Origin: Ilyomonas sp964249755
GTDB taxonomy: Bacteria > Bacteroidota > Bacteroidia > Chitinophagales > Chitinophagaceae
NCBI GenBank assembly: GCA_964249755.1
Contig: CAXUDB010000001.1
Location: 310,001 to 374,000, forward strand
Length of the DNA: 64,000 nt
Direction of reading: 5' to 3'
The position numbers were made by a program, and so were the translations under genes. The notes beneath the pieces were generated by a model. That model had not been told where the DNA came from. It saw nothing but the letters and a program-made list of their open reading frames with translations, and ran no database searches. Below are positions 35,442 to 44,751 of the stretch, in pieces (within the stretch, counting starts at the first letter, position 1; the number at the start of each line of letters is the position of its first letter).

Positions 35442-36309
35442 CTACTTGAATTTTTGCAGGCGGACCGTCACTTTATGTTTGCCGCCGGGCAAATTAAATT
35501 TTCAAAATAATTCTTGCTTTCGTTTGGTGAAATCAGTTGAGAGAGGTGTTGTTTCAGTCTTCCTGCCATCAATGTATAAATCAGCCATGAAAGTGAAATC
35601 AGGAGCATCGTTATTTTTCTTTAAAGCTTCATCAGCTAAACAAAACCCGGTGCCTTTGAGTTCAAATGTGGCTTCTTTTTGAATGGTGTGTTGATGAGCA
35701 ATCTTATCTTTTGGTTGTATAGGGGAAAGCCTTGTTCAAGTTTTACAGTTTGTGGGGTTTGCCTGACAATTTGCACAGAATCAGCCATCACCATCCCGCC
35801 ATTGGCTGTTATATTTTGAAGGGCATGTTTTACCCCGGTCTCATATACGTTTTGCAGTGAGTACTCAGTGTATTTGAACTTGATATCTTCCGCTCTCGCC
35901 AGTCCTCTTTCCATTCGTCATGAATGCGGTTGTAGCCAAGAATGGTTCCCAGAATGCCTCCTGCGGAGGATGGATTGCAGTCAGCATCCTGACCACCGCG
36001 GGTAGCAATCTGAAGTGAATTTTTAAAATCTCCCCGACCATACAGTAACCCCATTACAACATATGCGGAATTGATCTTTGCGTCGATATCAAACGGTTCG
36101 AAAATGCCATCCGGGTTTAGGCTTTATCCTTTGACCATTTCACCTGCAATTCATACCAGGTCCGGTGCCAGTTATCCGGGTATTGATGATGCCATTTGAT
36201 AACATCACTGACGCACCTGTATGGATCGACATAGGAAGTGAGGCTTTGCCCAAGGGCAAAGCTTAGTGTCATAACAAGCGGAAAGACAGTAAAAAAGCTC
36301 GTTCTTCAT
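35442..36309 (-). pseudogene. ADP-ribosylglycohydrolase family gene, several frameshifts and stops
   Basis: Reading in the minus direction, pieces of one secreted ADP-ribosylglycohydrolase appear in order in different frames: start (ATG 36309) and signal peptide ('TVFPLVMTLSFALGQ' after a shift), 'DVIKWHHQYPDNWHRTWYEL', then in another frame 'NPDGIFEPFDIDAKINSAYV', 'ATRGGQDADCNPSSAGGILG' (metal-binding Asp pair and glycine loop of the family), a shift, 'DIKFKYTEYSLQNVYETGVKH', and a beta-sandwich tail ending 'GGKHKVTVRLQKFK' at the TAG at 35442. At least three frameshifts and two in-frame stops are seen, and the middle is shorter than in intact members, so a deletion is likely too. It is a dead gene. 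Confidence 0.8.
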
Positions 36310-36412
36310 GGTAATTATTTTTAAAACACCAAGCGGAAAAGAAAGAATTCAACTCCGGATGGTGTGGCTTACTTGTCAAAATTTCAATTGTATTTTGTTC
36401 TGCACTCTTATT

Positions 36413-37693
36413 TTATTGCGTGGGTGTTGGTCGCGTTGCCGTCAGGGAAATTTCCCCTTTCAGCATTCTTCCGCCATCGCCTGAAAGACGCATATAATAA
36501 TCAGCCGAACAAGGTGTACCATCTTCATCTAATGTTTTAAAAGAAGAACCAGCCGGAATCATGGAACTATTCTCCGCCGTTTTGGCAATCTGGTTACCCT
36601 CATTGTATTCATCAAACATGGAAACATAAATGCCCTGTGAACCGAGTCTGACCATGTTGTAAAACTGCCGCCACATAAAGTCGCCGTGTGCCCGCTGTCC
36701 TTCCTGCAAATCGCCGGGCAGCACGCAAGGCTGGTAATCTATCCTGTTCGCACGGCAGTAGGTCATATCTGTCCCGCTCACTGTGTTATAAAAATTGTCT
36801 GCCTGGTCGATGTTTCCGATTCGCCCTACCATCCAGGGAGATATCATATCAAGCGCTTTGTATGTGGAAATGAAGCCCGGTCTTGAATCCTGATTTTGCT
36901 CACGCCAGTGTGTGGGAACGCCACCGATGACATAACAACCCTGCGCTTTAAACCAGTTGATGACATCCAGGCAAACATCGGATGACCATGGATGATTGTT
37001 ATCGCTGAAGCCAAAACCCCAGATGCAGACAACCGGCTTTCCATTTTGTTTTGCATAAGCAGAAGAAGATGTGTACGTCTTCATCTTGTTCGTCCAATCG
37101 TTTTTAATTTCCGGTTGCATATTTGTCCAGCCGCTAACATCGTACATAATGTAAAACTTGCGGTCATACTTCTCTGCAGCCGCTTTCACTTTTGCCGTGA
37201 TGGCGTCACGAACCGGACCTTCGATACCATTTGGATTGAAGCGCTGCAAAGCCGCCACATCTAAACCGTATTGCTGCATCCACGAAAACTGCACATCAAC
37301 TGTTTGGTCACTGAAAGAAGAGAATAAGGTTGCCGGTTCACCATTGTTCAGGTTAGCATAGCCTGTCTGATACTTGTTTTCATAATCTCTGACATCGGGC
37401 CACGACTTGATGCTGATAACATCCGGCGTTGGCGTTTTCGACCAGTCGTTCGACCAATGCCACCACGCATTAATGGGCGATCCATCACCTTCGCAGGCAA
37501 ACCATCCCTGGTAACCAACGGTTATTTTTCCAACCACATCACCCGCTGGTGAAGGCCAAACTTTTTCCGGTTCGGTTCCTGTTGTATCAACACCACTATT
37601 GTTATCGTTCGGCAGATTATCATTCTTGGAACAAGAAATAAAAAGAAAAGCAACAATAGAAAAGGCAAGAAGAAAAGGATGCTTCCGTCTCAT
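36413..37693 (-). CDS. GH71/99-like glycoside hydrolase lipoprotein
   Basis: 426 residues. The N-terminal hydrophobic stretch ends in 'FLFISCSKNDN', giving a lipidated Cys at about residue 21 and a surface or periplasmic lipoprotein. The mature part has the pattern of GH71/99-like (TIM barrel) proteins: 'KITVGYQGWFACEGDGSPIN', 'VISIKSWPDVRDY', 'FSWMQQYGLDVAALQRF', 'KFYIMYDVSGWTNM', 'VVCIWGFGFSD', 'MFDEYNEGNQI'. The acidic residues of 'MFDEYNEG' are candidates for catalysis. It is often annotated as xylosidase/arabinosidase without proof; GH99 proper acts on alpha-mannosides. It is the last gene of the PUL-like operon, 24 bp from GH43. Confidence 0.85.
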   Translation of the reverse strand: MRRKHPFLLAFSIVAFLFISCSKNDNLPNDNNSGVDTTGTEPEKVWPSPAGDVVGKITVGYQGWFACEGDGSPINAWWHWSNDWSKTPTPDVISIKSWPDVRDYENKYQTGYANLNNGEPATLFSSFSDQTVDVQFSWMQQYGLDVAALQRFNPNGIEGPVRDAITAKVKAAAEKYDRKFYIMYDVSGWTNMQPEIKNDWTNKMKTYTSSSAYAKQNGKPVVCIWGFGFSDNNHPWSSDVCLDVINWFKAQGCYVIGGVPTHWREQNQDSRPGFISTYKALDMISPWMVGRIGNIDQADNFYNTVSGTDMTYCRANRIDYQPCVLPGDLQEGQRAHGDFMWRQFYNMVRLGSQGIYVSMFDEYNEGNQIAKTAENSSMIPAGSSFKTLDEDGTPCSADYYMRLSGDGGRMLKGEISLTATRPTPTQ

Positions 37694-37717
37694 GTTTCAA
37701 CAATTACAGATACTTGA

Positions 37718-38776
37718 TTAATTACGGTCTGTTTTTGCGGAATTATCACTTCCGGTAAACTTAGTATTGCCCTTTGTTTGCACTACTTTTTGAATGGTGC
37801 CATCAATATTGTAATACAGCTTATCTACACAAATGGAACGCAGCCAATCAAAGTTTGAAAGAGCGCTGTTGTGATAGAACGCATACCATTGTCCTTTGTA
37901 TTCTACGATAGATCCGTGATTGGTATAGCTGTCTGTAGGATCAATGTAAATACCCTTATAAGTCCAGGGACCAAGCGGGTTTTGGCTGGTTGCGTAGCAC
38001 ATGCGGTTGTGCTGCCCTGCCGAATCATGATTATCAGAGTAAGAGAGATAATAGACACCGTTCTTTTTATGCACCCAGCTGGCTTCGTGAAAATCATGCA
38101 AGCCTTCCATCGGCTTCATGTCGCCATCTACTTCCACCATGTTATCTTTTAGCTTGCCGCCTTCACAAGTGCCACCGCCGCCATAATACAAATATGCCTG
38201 TCCATCATCATCCACAAACACACAAGGATCAATCATTGATTTTAAACCTTTGATATAACCCTGCACTGTAAAGCCGCTGGCAGGACTCTTACTCGTAGCT
38301 ACGCCAATCTTCCAAGTGCTGTTCCATGCCGAATCGCTGGGATGCGGAAAATAGAAGTAATACGTACCATTTTTATAAGCACAATCGGGCGCCCACATAA
38401 AGCCTCCTTGTTTTCTTCCCCAGGGCACCTGGCTGGCACGGAGAATTTCACCATGATCTTTCCAATGCACCATGTCGTCGGTTGAGTACACATGGTATTG
38501 ATCCATCAAGTCGCAGCCGCGTGGTGGCGCAATGTCGTGCGAAGGATATACATACAGGCGGCCATCTTTCCATACATGCGCCGACGGATCTGCCGTGTAC
38601 ATGTTGGTAATAAACGGGTTACCGGCAGATGTGATAACACTGTCCTTAGAGCCTGTGTTGTGTGAAGTTGCACTCTGGTTTTTTTGTGCTTCTGCATTTA
38701 TGCAAACGAGTGCTGTTAAAAAGAAGAATAATGATTTCAAGAGATAAATTTTTGTAAGTGATGAGTTTTTAAACAT
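37718..38776 (-). CDS. Glycoside hydrolase family 43 (five-bladed propeller)
   Basis: 352 residues with a signal peptide ending near '...VCINAEAQ' (about residue 31). The GH43 pattern is clear: 'NPFITNMYTADPSAHVWKDG' with the catalytic-base Asp, 'YVYPSHD', 'PDCAYKNGTYYFYFPH', 'IDPCVFVDDDGQAYLYYGG' (Asp that positions the substrate) and 'FHEASWVHKKNGVYYLSYSD' with the general-acid Glu. Family knowledge: GH43 enzymes are mostly arabinofuranosidases, xylosidases or arabinanases. The sequence does not decide which; its gene neighbours suit a hemicellulose or pectin side chain. Exported to the periplasm. Confidence 0.93.
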   Translation of the reverse strand: MFKNSSLTKIYLLKSLFFFLTALVCINAEAQKNQSATSHNTGSKDSVITSAGNPFITNMYTADPSAHVWKDGRLYVYPSHDIAPPRGCDLMDQYHVYSTDDMVHWKDHGEILRASQVPWGRKQGGFMWAPDCAYKNGTYYFYFPHPSDSAWNSTWKIGVATSKSPASGFTVQGYIKGLKSMIDPCVFVDDDGQAYLYYGGGGTCEGGKLKDNMVEVDGDMKPMEGLHDFHEASWVHKKNGVYYLSYSDNHDSAGQHNRMCYATSQNPLGPWTYKGIYIDPTDSYTNHGSIVEYKGQWYAFYHNSALSNFDWLRSICVDKLYYNIDGTIQKVVQTKGNTKFTGSDNSAKTDRN

Positions 38777-38872
38777 TCAATGATCTTTATTGGTTCCCTG
38801 CTTTAGCTCAAAATCGCGTGATGCAGTTTGATAATAAGTGCTATGTCAAAAAAGTTGTTTATAGTCTAAAGC

Positions 38873-41824
38873 TTACTGAGTATCTGCATCCTTAACGGGA
38901 GCAACATCAGACCCGTATATCTTGCCCTGCGTTGTATCTTTTTCTCTAAACCCGGAGATGTAATAGTTATTAGTTAGCTCAGTTGATAGGTTGGTCGTGT
39001 GTTGCTTCGCATACACATTATCCCCGACAGCTTCACCCGGCATTTTTTGAGCGAAATAGGAAGAATAAACATGTGTTTTTCCACCCCTGTTGTCTATGCC
39101 AGGAGCACCCGACCGTTGGAAGTTGGCTTGTTGAAAACGCATGATGCCACTATTTATAATAGCGCCTACCGTAGGGCTACCCCAAAACGCACTGTTGTAA
39201 AGAATAAGCTGTGCATCAGGATGAACTTTACTGGTGTTCGCTTCTCTTCCCAAGAGAACATAAGACCTGACAGGTTCTGCAGTTCGGGTATCCACCAATT
39301 CAGAATTGACCGCAATGATTTTGGTGTTTTTATCGGCATCTTCTACAAAGAAAGAGTACGAGCAGCCATCCGAACCGTGACCAATCACCGTCATTTGCCC
39401 GGGATACTTACCTGTTATTGAATCTTTCAGAAAATGAATACCATAAAATGATCCATAAACGAAGTTGTTGAAGATGGTTTGTTTCTTAATGTCAGCGAAT
39501 TTCAGCGCACTGCAATTGGATTGCAGGAAACGTGTGAGCTGTACATTTGGATACCCTTGTCCGCCTTGCGGAAGACGTGAGCCATAATGCGGATTCAACT
39601 GCATGTTGCGGATAAAGCCGCCCTCAGCACCGCCGCCCACCCAGATGCCTGCCCTGGCAAGAACACCGGCAAAATAATCAACGTAATGCCCGCTGGTATT
39701 ATGTGAAGCGAGGTCTATTCCTTTATCGCCAACCGCTGTCACATTTACGACATAGACGTTTGGACCTTCTCCCTGTATCAGGAACGGCGTCTTCCTGGGA
39801 TTCTTAGCATCATAACCATCAGTTGCCAGATTCAATTGCGCAATGGTAATGCCCCTGATGCCTGCACCCGTTTGAAGCTGTATCAACGAAGCGCCTTTTT
39901 CACCGGCATCGCTACCAGCATACGTTGTTAATATACCCGCACCGCCGCTTTGCGTGTGGTGCTGTACATCCCATGTTCCTCTCAATTCAACGCCAGCAGG
40001 AATGGTGATTGGATTGTTCACTAAATATCTTCCACCCGGCAGAAAGACCGTGCCGCCGCCGGCAGCTTTTATTTGATTGAGTGCCGCTTGCAGTTGAGCC
40101 GATATATCTTTGCTTGGCTGATCATTGTTAACGCCAGTTACTCTTGGCAAATCAACTTCTAAAACGTTATTGGATGCCGGTCTTGGATGTACCTTGATAT
40201 CTGTTACTACATTTTTTGGAATGGGATCAAACAGGTATTCCTTACCATTATGAATCTCCACTTTGGCCCATTTGCTATCGTTCTTGATTTCCAGTTTGCC
40301 TTTGTAACCAGAGTTCACTGACTTGAGTGTATTGACATCTGCGCCTAGCAACACATGACCTGCAGGTTTTTTAAACTCGCTTTGGGTGAGCAATACATTA
40401 CCATTGTTTAGCTTAAGCGCGTAACCGCTGTTGTCATTAAATGTGCAGCTTTCAAAAGATATTACACCATCTCTTCCATTGCTTACAATGGGTCCGGAAA
40501 AATCAACACCGTTGAATTGCACAGAGGTTGCGAAGGCGCTGTCGAAATACACAGCTTTCCCATTTTTTTCAGACCCGAATGTTGAGTTGGAAATCAGCAA
40601 GCCATATGGATTAACCGCCTGGACGTATATGCCGGTTTTACAATTTTTAATATGGATTTCGTAAAACTGTGCGTTCGGCGCATCTGCAAAACCTGGTTCT
40701 TTGCCGACCCACATGCCTGTTTTATAATCGGATACATACAGGTTAGACACATACTCCCAATCGGAACGGTGCATATTGAACCCGGTACCATTCGCTTTTG
40801 TGTAGGTTGACACTTTTGTAAAAGAAGGTGAACCGGGAAGTCCTGAATTCGCCCAGTATTTCGGATCTATTTTCACGTTCTCAATGCGCCCAATGTCGGT
40901 GCATACATGCACTTCAATTCCTGTATTGAGGGCTGTCATGTAGCTGTTTACAATGTAATGCAGTTCGCTGGGAGCGGAATAAAAGCCATTGTAAGTGTTT
41001 ACAAGCGTTACGTTTTCAATCGTCACACAATCGCTGTTGGGTTGATATAATGTCCATGGATATGGCTGAACGTTGTTGATGTCCTGTTCAGGATACCAGA
41101 TTGACAGGTTGGTTACGCCGGTTCCCGAATTCATATCGATAAACCTGTCGGCAATGTTGGTGTAGGTGGTGCGGAGTGCATTGTCAGCTTGTGCGTCGTT
41201 CCACCAGCTTTCAATATTCCTGTTGTAGTTAGGAGAGTTTTTACCAACGCGCACCTCTAGTATAGTTCCGAGCACTTTTCCGTTGTTCAATTCGGGATTC
41301 GCCCAGTCGCCGCGAAGCTGAACACTGGTTGGGATATTCAATACATACTGGTGTTCAAATTCTTTGATAGATTCCTCAGCGCCCTGTCGCACTCTCACTT
41401 TTGTAGTGGCAATTTGCGTACTGCGAAACTCATAATTGCCTGCCGGTACATACACAACTCCACCGCCGTTGTTATATGCAGCATCAATAGCAGCCTGGAA
41501 AGCCTGCCTATTATCAAACCCCGGTTGGGCTTTAGCACCGAACTTCGGATCGGTTACCACGAAGTCAGATATCACCCAATCTTTGGTTGGATAAACCGTT
41601 TTTATGCTTTGTTTGATTGACTGTTTATTTGTCTCTGACTGAGCAGTAACCATATTCGTAATGAACACAGATAGAACAGCAACCATTGCTATTTTGCACA
41701 GCTTTGAAACCACTTTTATCGTTTTAAAATTCAATAAGCTTACAAGACTTTTCAGACCTATCCGGTTCCTAAAATGGTCTTCAACTCTTATCGCTCTATG
41801 CATGCTTCTGCGCTGTTCCATCAC
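38873..41824 (-). CDS. Two-module right-handed beta-helix protein (Pectate_lyase_3 type)
   Basis: 983 residues. A long cytoplasmic-like leader (about 45 residues) is followed by a hydrophobic signal segment ('KIAMVAVLSVFITNMVTAQ'). The Pectate_lyase_3/GH28-like entry motif occurs twice: 'DNRQAFQAAIDAAYNNGGGV' (about residue 100) with 'VYVPAGNYEF', and 'ISAQLQAALNQIKAAGGGTV' (about residue 575) with 'FLPGGRYLVNNP'. Each is followed by a beta-helix of short parallel strands. The protein thus seems to be two beta-helix modules in tandem. Catalytic Asp/Lys of a known lyase family cannot be pinned down, so it may be a lyase, hydrolase or binding protein for an acidic or pectin-like glycan. Confidence 0.85.
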   Translation of the reverse strand: MMEQRRSMHRAIRVEDHFRNRIGLKSLVSLLNFKTIKVVSKLCKIAMVAVLSVFITNMVTAQSETNKQSIKQSIKTVYPTKDWVISDFVVTDPKFGAKAQPGFDNRQAFQAAIDAAYNNGGGVVYVPAGNYEFRSTQIATTKVRVRQGAEESIKEFEHQYVLNIPTSVQLRGDWANPELNNGKVLGTILEVRVGKNSPNYNRNIESWWNDAQADNALRTTYTNIADRFIDMNSGTGVTNLSIWYPEQDINNVQPYPWTLYQPNSDCVTIENVTLVNTYNGFYSAPSELHYIVNSYMTALNTGIEVHVCTDIGRIENVKIDPKYWANSGLPGSPSFTKVSTYTKANGTGFNMHRSDWEYVSNLYVSDYKTGMWVGKEPGFADAPNAQFYEIHIKNCKTGIYVQAVNPYGLLISNSTFGSEKNGKAVYFDSAFATSVQFNGVDFSGPIVSNGRDGVISFESCTFNDNSGYALKLNNGNVLLTQSEFKKPAGHVLLGADVNTLKSVNSGYKGKLEIKNDSKWAKVEIHNGKEYLFDPIPKNVVTDIKVHPRPASNNVLEVDLPRVTGVNNDQPSKDISAQLQAALNQIKAAGGGTVFLPGGRYLVNNPITIPAGVELRGTWDVQHHTQSGGAGILTTYAGSDAGEKGASLIQLQTGAGIRGITIAQLNLATDGYDAKNPRKTPFLIQGEGPNVYVVNVTAVGDKGIDLASHNTSGHYVDYFAGVLARAGIWVGGGAEGGFIRNMQLNPHYGSRLPQGGQGYPNVQLTRFLQSNCSALKFADIKKQTIFNNFVYGSFYGIHFLKDSITGKYPGQMTVIGHGSDGCSYSFFVEDADKNTKIIAVNSELVDTRTAEPVRSYVLLGREANTSKVHPDAQLILYNSAFWGSPTVGAIINSGIMRFQQANFQRSGAPGIDNRGGKTHVYSSYFAQKMPGEAVGDNVYAKQHTTNLSTELTNNYYISGFREKDTTQGKIYGSDVAPVKDADTQ

Positions 41825-41938
41825 CTCATTACTTTTAGAATGTTAAGCCAATACAATCACTTGCAGGCACGCAACAGCAGCCTGTACAACTCAATAGGTG
41901 TTATCACTTCTGACTATTGTATGAAAGCAGTTTGAGTA

Positions 41939-41968
41939 ACTCCCGGCTTATTAATCAGAGCCGGGAGT
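41939..41968. terminator. Hairpin between the DUF3823 and beta-helix genes
   Basis: A 10-bp perfect stem (41939-41948 with 41959-41968) and a 10-base loop. There is no good T-run on the minus strand, so it may be an attenuator or RNA-stability hairpin that lowers expression of the downstream enzyme genes relative to SusCD. Its position in a 219-bp gap inside the operon favours that. Confidence 0.6.
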
Positions 41969-42043
41969 CTATTCATAATGCGTTTTGTTACATTTAATCT
42001 TAGTGTATCTCCCTTTAATCAATTATGATTTCTACTTGAAAAC

Positions 42044-42778
42044 TTATGGCACTACAATCTGTTTGATCTCTGAATAATTATACTTTCTATTGGCATCATT
42101 CACATTCGCACCTACGCGTACATTATAAGTATATCCTGATTTTACCGGCAATGGTCCTATGGTTAACAGCGGGCTTGTGTCAACATCGCCGTAGGCATCC
42201 ATCCATGATTGATTGAGCTGAATTCTTTTGTCGTTGAATTCTGCAATGTTGATGTAGTTGGATTCGCCAACGAAATTGGTAAGGCTCAGGAAAGGCTTGA
42301 CGTCTACCAGGTTTGGAAGCCCGGCCCGTATGGGAGCTTTTAAGCGCACTTGAAGAGTAAGATTTGTACCGTCTAACGAAGCCGCAAAATCAACTACCTG
42401 CAAATACGGAGTCACCGTAATATTCTGCCCGCCGGTTTTACCTCCGCCTAACTCTACATTTTTGATTGTATCGGTAATCGGCCAAAAAGGACCACCATAG
42501 GGAAGTATATCATAAGTTCCACTAAACATCTTATCATTATTGTAGGTTCCATCCTGTTTCACCGGAATATCCTGATTAATGGGAGTCGATTGAGTCCATG
42601 ATCTTTCCCAAACACGAATAGACCAATCGGCTTGCGAACTTAACAATGGCTGGCCGGTGTAAGAGTCAATGATGGTTCCCCCAATCTGCGCATCAGGTCC
42701 GTCATAGTTGTCCGTTTTGTAACAGGATGAAAGACCCATGATCACCAGCGCTAAAAATATATAGGTTATCTTTTTCAT
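42044..42778 (-). CDS. DUF3823-family lipoprotein
   Basis: 244 residues. The signal peptide ends in 'LGLSSCYKTDN' type context (lipobox 'GLSSC', Cys about residue 19). The N-terminal half is a beta-sandwich with 'IGGTIIDSYTGQPLLSSQ', 'GTYNNDKMFSGTYDILPYGG', typical of the DUF3823 family that follows SusD genes. The C-terminal half ends in the two-strand 'VKSGYTYNVRVGANVND' segment. It is presumed to be a surface glycan-binding protein of the Sus complex. 18 bp separate it from SusD. Confidence 0.88.
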   Translation of the reverse strand: MKKITYIFLALVIMGLSSCYKTDNYDGPDAQIGGTIIDSYTGQPLLSSQADWSIRVWERSWTQSTPINQDIPVKQDGTYNNDKMFSGTYDILPYGGPFWPITDTIKNVELGGGKTGGQNITVTPYLQVVDFAASLDGTNLTLQVRLKAPIRAGLPNLVDVKPFLSLTNFVGESNYINIAEFNDKRIQLNQSWMDAYGDVDTSPLLTIGPLPVKSGYTYNVRVGANVNDANRKYNYSEIKQIVVP

Positions 42779-42796
42779 AATATCAATGCGTGTTTA

Positions 42797-44728
42797 TTAG
42801 TATAGAGGATTGTTAGGTAAGAGCTTGTTATTCTTTCCGATTTCGCCCGCAGGTATTGGCTCATAAAAACATGATTTCGCAGCTGTCCAATCTCTGTTCC
42901 ACCGGTTAATTTCATCCAGGTAAATATATTTTCCTTCGTCGGCAACATAATAGCAGCTAAGAACTCTGTGACGGAACTGTTTTAATACTTGGTCTGCTGT
43001 TCTCCAGCGACGAAGGTCCCACCACCAATGATTTTCTCCATATAACTCGCGCTCGCGCTCATCGCGGATAAACTGCAGTGACTTTTCAATCTGGTATGGA
43101 TAGTTTGCTTTGTTTATCGTACCAATATTTGTCAATGTCTGGTCAATGGCTGGTCTAACAATCTTTGCGCCTGCACGGGTGCGGATCTTTTCAATATAAT
43201 CGAACGCTTCATCTCTTTGCCCTAATTCATATAAGGCTTCAGCGGTATTCAAATAAATCTCACCCAGACGGAATACAATCCAGGGCTGGCCGCTGCGATA
43301 TAAACCTGCATCGCTTTGCTTCATATCCGGGTTGATATATTTACGCATGAATGCAGCACCCCAGCCATTATTTTCTCCACCCTGATCATCAAAATGCCCA
43401 TGGGCTCCCGTAATATTTAACTCAACGCCATTGATGTTGGTAGTCCAGCCTCTTCCACCCAAAATCCGGTTGCCATTACTATTGATTGGAGCTCCATTAC
43501 TGCCACCTTGTGCATCTGCCGCAGTTCCTTTATAAGTGCGGTAAATACCCCGTTGAATACTGAATGCTTTACCCCTTAAAACATCTCCGTCAAAGTACAT
43601 AGTGCCCCGCATACGTGGCTCCATATCATTTTTGATATCGCTACGATTGGTAAAACGAACCGGTGTTCCGTCAGGGTTTATGTATGGTGTCATGTCGTAC
43701 AACTCCATAAAGTCAAAAGGAGGGTAGCTCTCAGCACCTACGTCTGCCACCATATCCGGTTGGGGAGACATCAGGGCATCATAGCTGTGGCGCAAACGTG
43801 TATCGCCCGGTACAGACTGGTCAAAATCTTTAATAAATATATTTTCAGGTGAAGATGGGTCCAAAAACAGGCGGGCAAAGTTTAGAGACAAATCTGCTTC
43901 CTTATTATACAGTGTATATCCGCCAGTCTCGACCAGTTTGCCTGCATCCACGGCATACTGAAAGAACTCGCTGGCTTTATCCGGGCTAATTCCTGCTAAA
44001 CCAGCCTGGGTAGCGGCTTCACTCTGGAAGCCGAGGTACTGTGTGTATTTAGCAATGGAACCTGCATACAGCATAGCACGAGACATGAGTGCAGCAGCTA
44101 CAAATTTATTGGCGCGCCCTGTTTCACTGGTTGCCGACATATTGTCGATGGCAAATTGCAGGTCGTCATGAATGAACTTCCAGGTATCATATTCTGTGTT
44201 GCGGGAAACTTCCAGCGAATCTTTACTTCCGAGTGGATCCTGGGCTTCTTTTACAATAGGAACGCCGCCATAACGTTTCGCCAGTCCAAAGTAATAGTAG
44301 GCACGTAAAAAATAAGCTTCGCCCAACAAAGCATTGTATACGTCCGACGAATAATTAGCCTGATAGGTAGGAAAATTTTGAATAAAAGTGTTCACATCGC
44401 GGATGTGGTCGTAAGGCCAGTAGCCAAAGCCATCATTGTCAACGCCCACCCAGGTATTAAAAAACTCGCCACTCATATTTCCCTGGCTGTTTTTGCCAGC
44501 CTCCCAATAATTGTCAGGGCGATATGCGTTATTAGAATTGGTTCCATAATAATTGAAATCTTCAATGGGCAGGTAGTTATAAAGACCTGTAAAATATTTC
44601 TTGACGCCAAACTCGTTACCAAAGATTTCGGGTTGGCCCAATCTGCCTTTTGGATCTAAATCGAGCTTTTGGCAAGCCGAAAAAATCATCGCCAAAAGCA
44701 CCATATAAAACAAAATATATTTCTTCAT
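42797..44728 (-). CDS. RagB/SusD-family nutrient-uptake lipoprotein (PUL)
   Basis: 643 residues, slightly longer than usual. Lipobox 'MIFSACQKLDLDP' with Cys about residue 19. Family blocks are present: 'GKFA'-like TPR core ('NALLGEAYFLRAYYYFGLAKRYGGVPIV', seen in two shorter parts), 'WIVFRLGEIYLNTAEALYEL', and 'IRDERERELYGENHWWWDLRRW'. A Gly/Asn-rich insert (about 400-460) follows the core. Encoded 23 bp after SusC in the same operon, it forms the lid of the SusC pore. Confidence 0.95.
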   Translation of the reverse strand: MKKYILFYMVLLAMIFSACQKLDLDPKGRLGQPEIFGNEFGVKKYFTGLYNYLPIEDFNYYGTNSNNAYRPDNYWEAGKNSQGNMSGEFFNTWVGVDNDGFGYWPYDHIRDVNTFIQNFPTYQANYSSDVYNALLGEAYFLRAYYYFGLAKRYGGVPIVKEAQDPLGSKDSLEVSRNTEYDTWKFIHDDLQFAIDNMSATSETGRANKFVAAALMSRAMLYAGSIAKYTQYLGFQSEAATQAGLAGISPDKASEFFQYAVDAGKLVETGGYTLYNKEADLSLNFARLFLDPSSPENIFIKDFDQSVPGDTRLRHSYDALMSPQPDMVADVGAESYPPFDFMELYDMTPYINPDGTPVRFTNRSDIKNDMEPRMRGTMYFDGDVLRGKAFSIQRGIYRTYKGTAADAQGGSNGAPINSNGNRILGGRGWTTNINGVELNITGAHGHFDDQGGENNGWGAAFMRKYINPDMKQSDAGLYRSGQPWIVFRLGEIYLNTAEALYELGQRDEAFDYIEKIRTRAGAKIVRPAIDQTLTNIGTINKANYPYQIEKSLQFIRDERERELYGENHWWWDLRRWRTADQVLKQFRHRVLSCYYVADEGKYIYLDEINRWNRDWTAAKSCFYEPIPAGEIGKNNKLLPNNPLY

Positions 44729-44751
44729 AATAGAATTGTTAGTAGTGTTTA

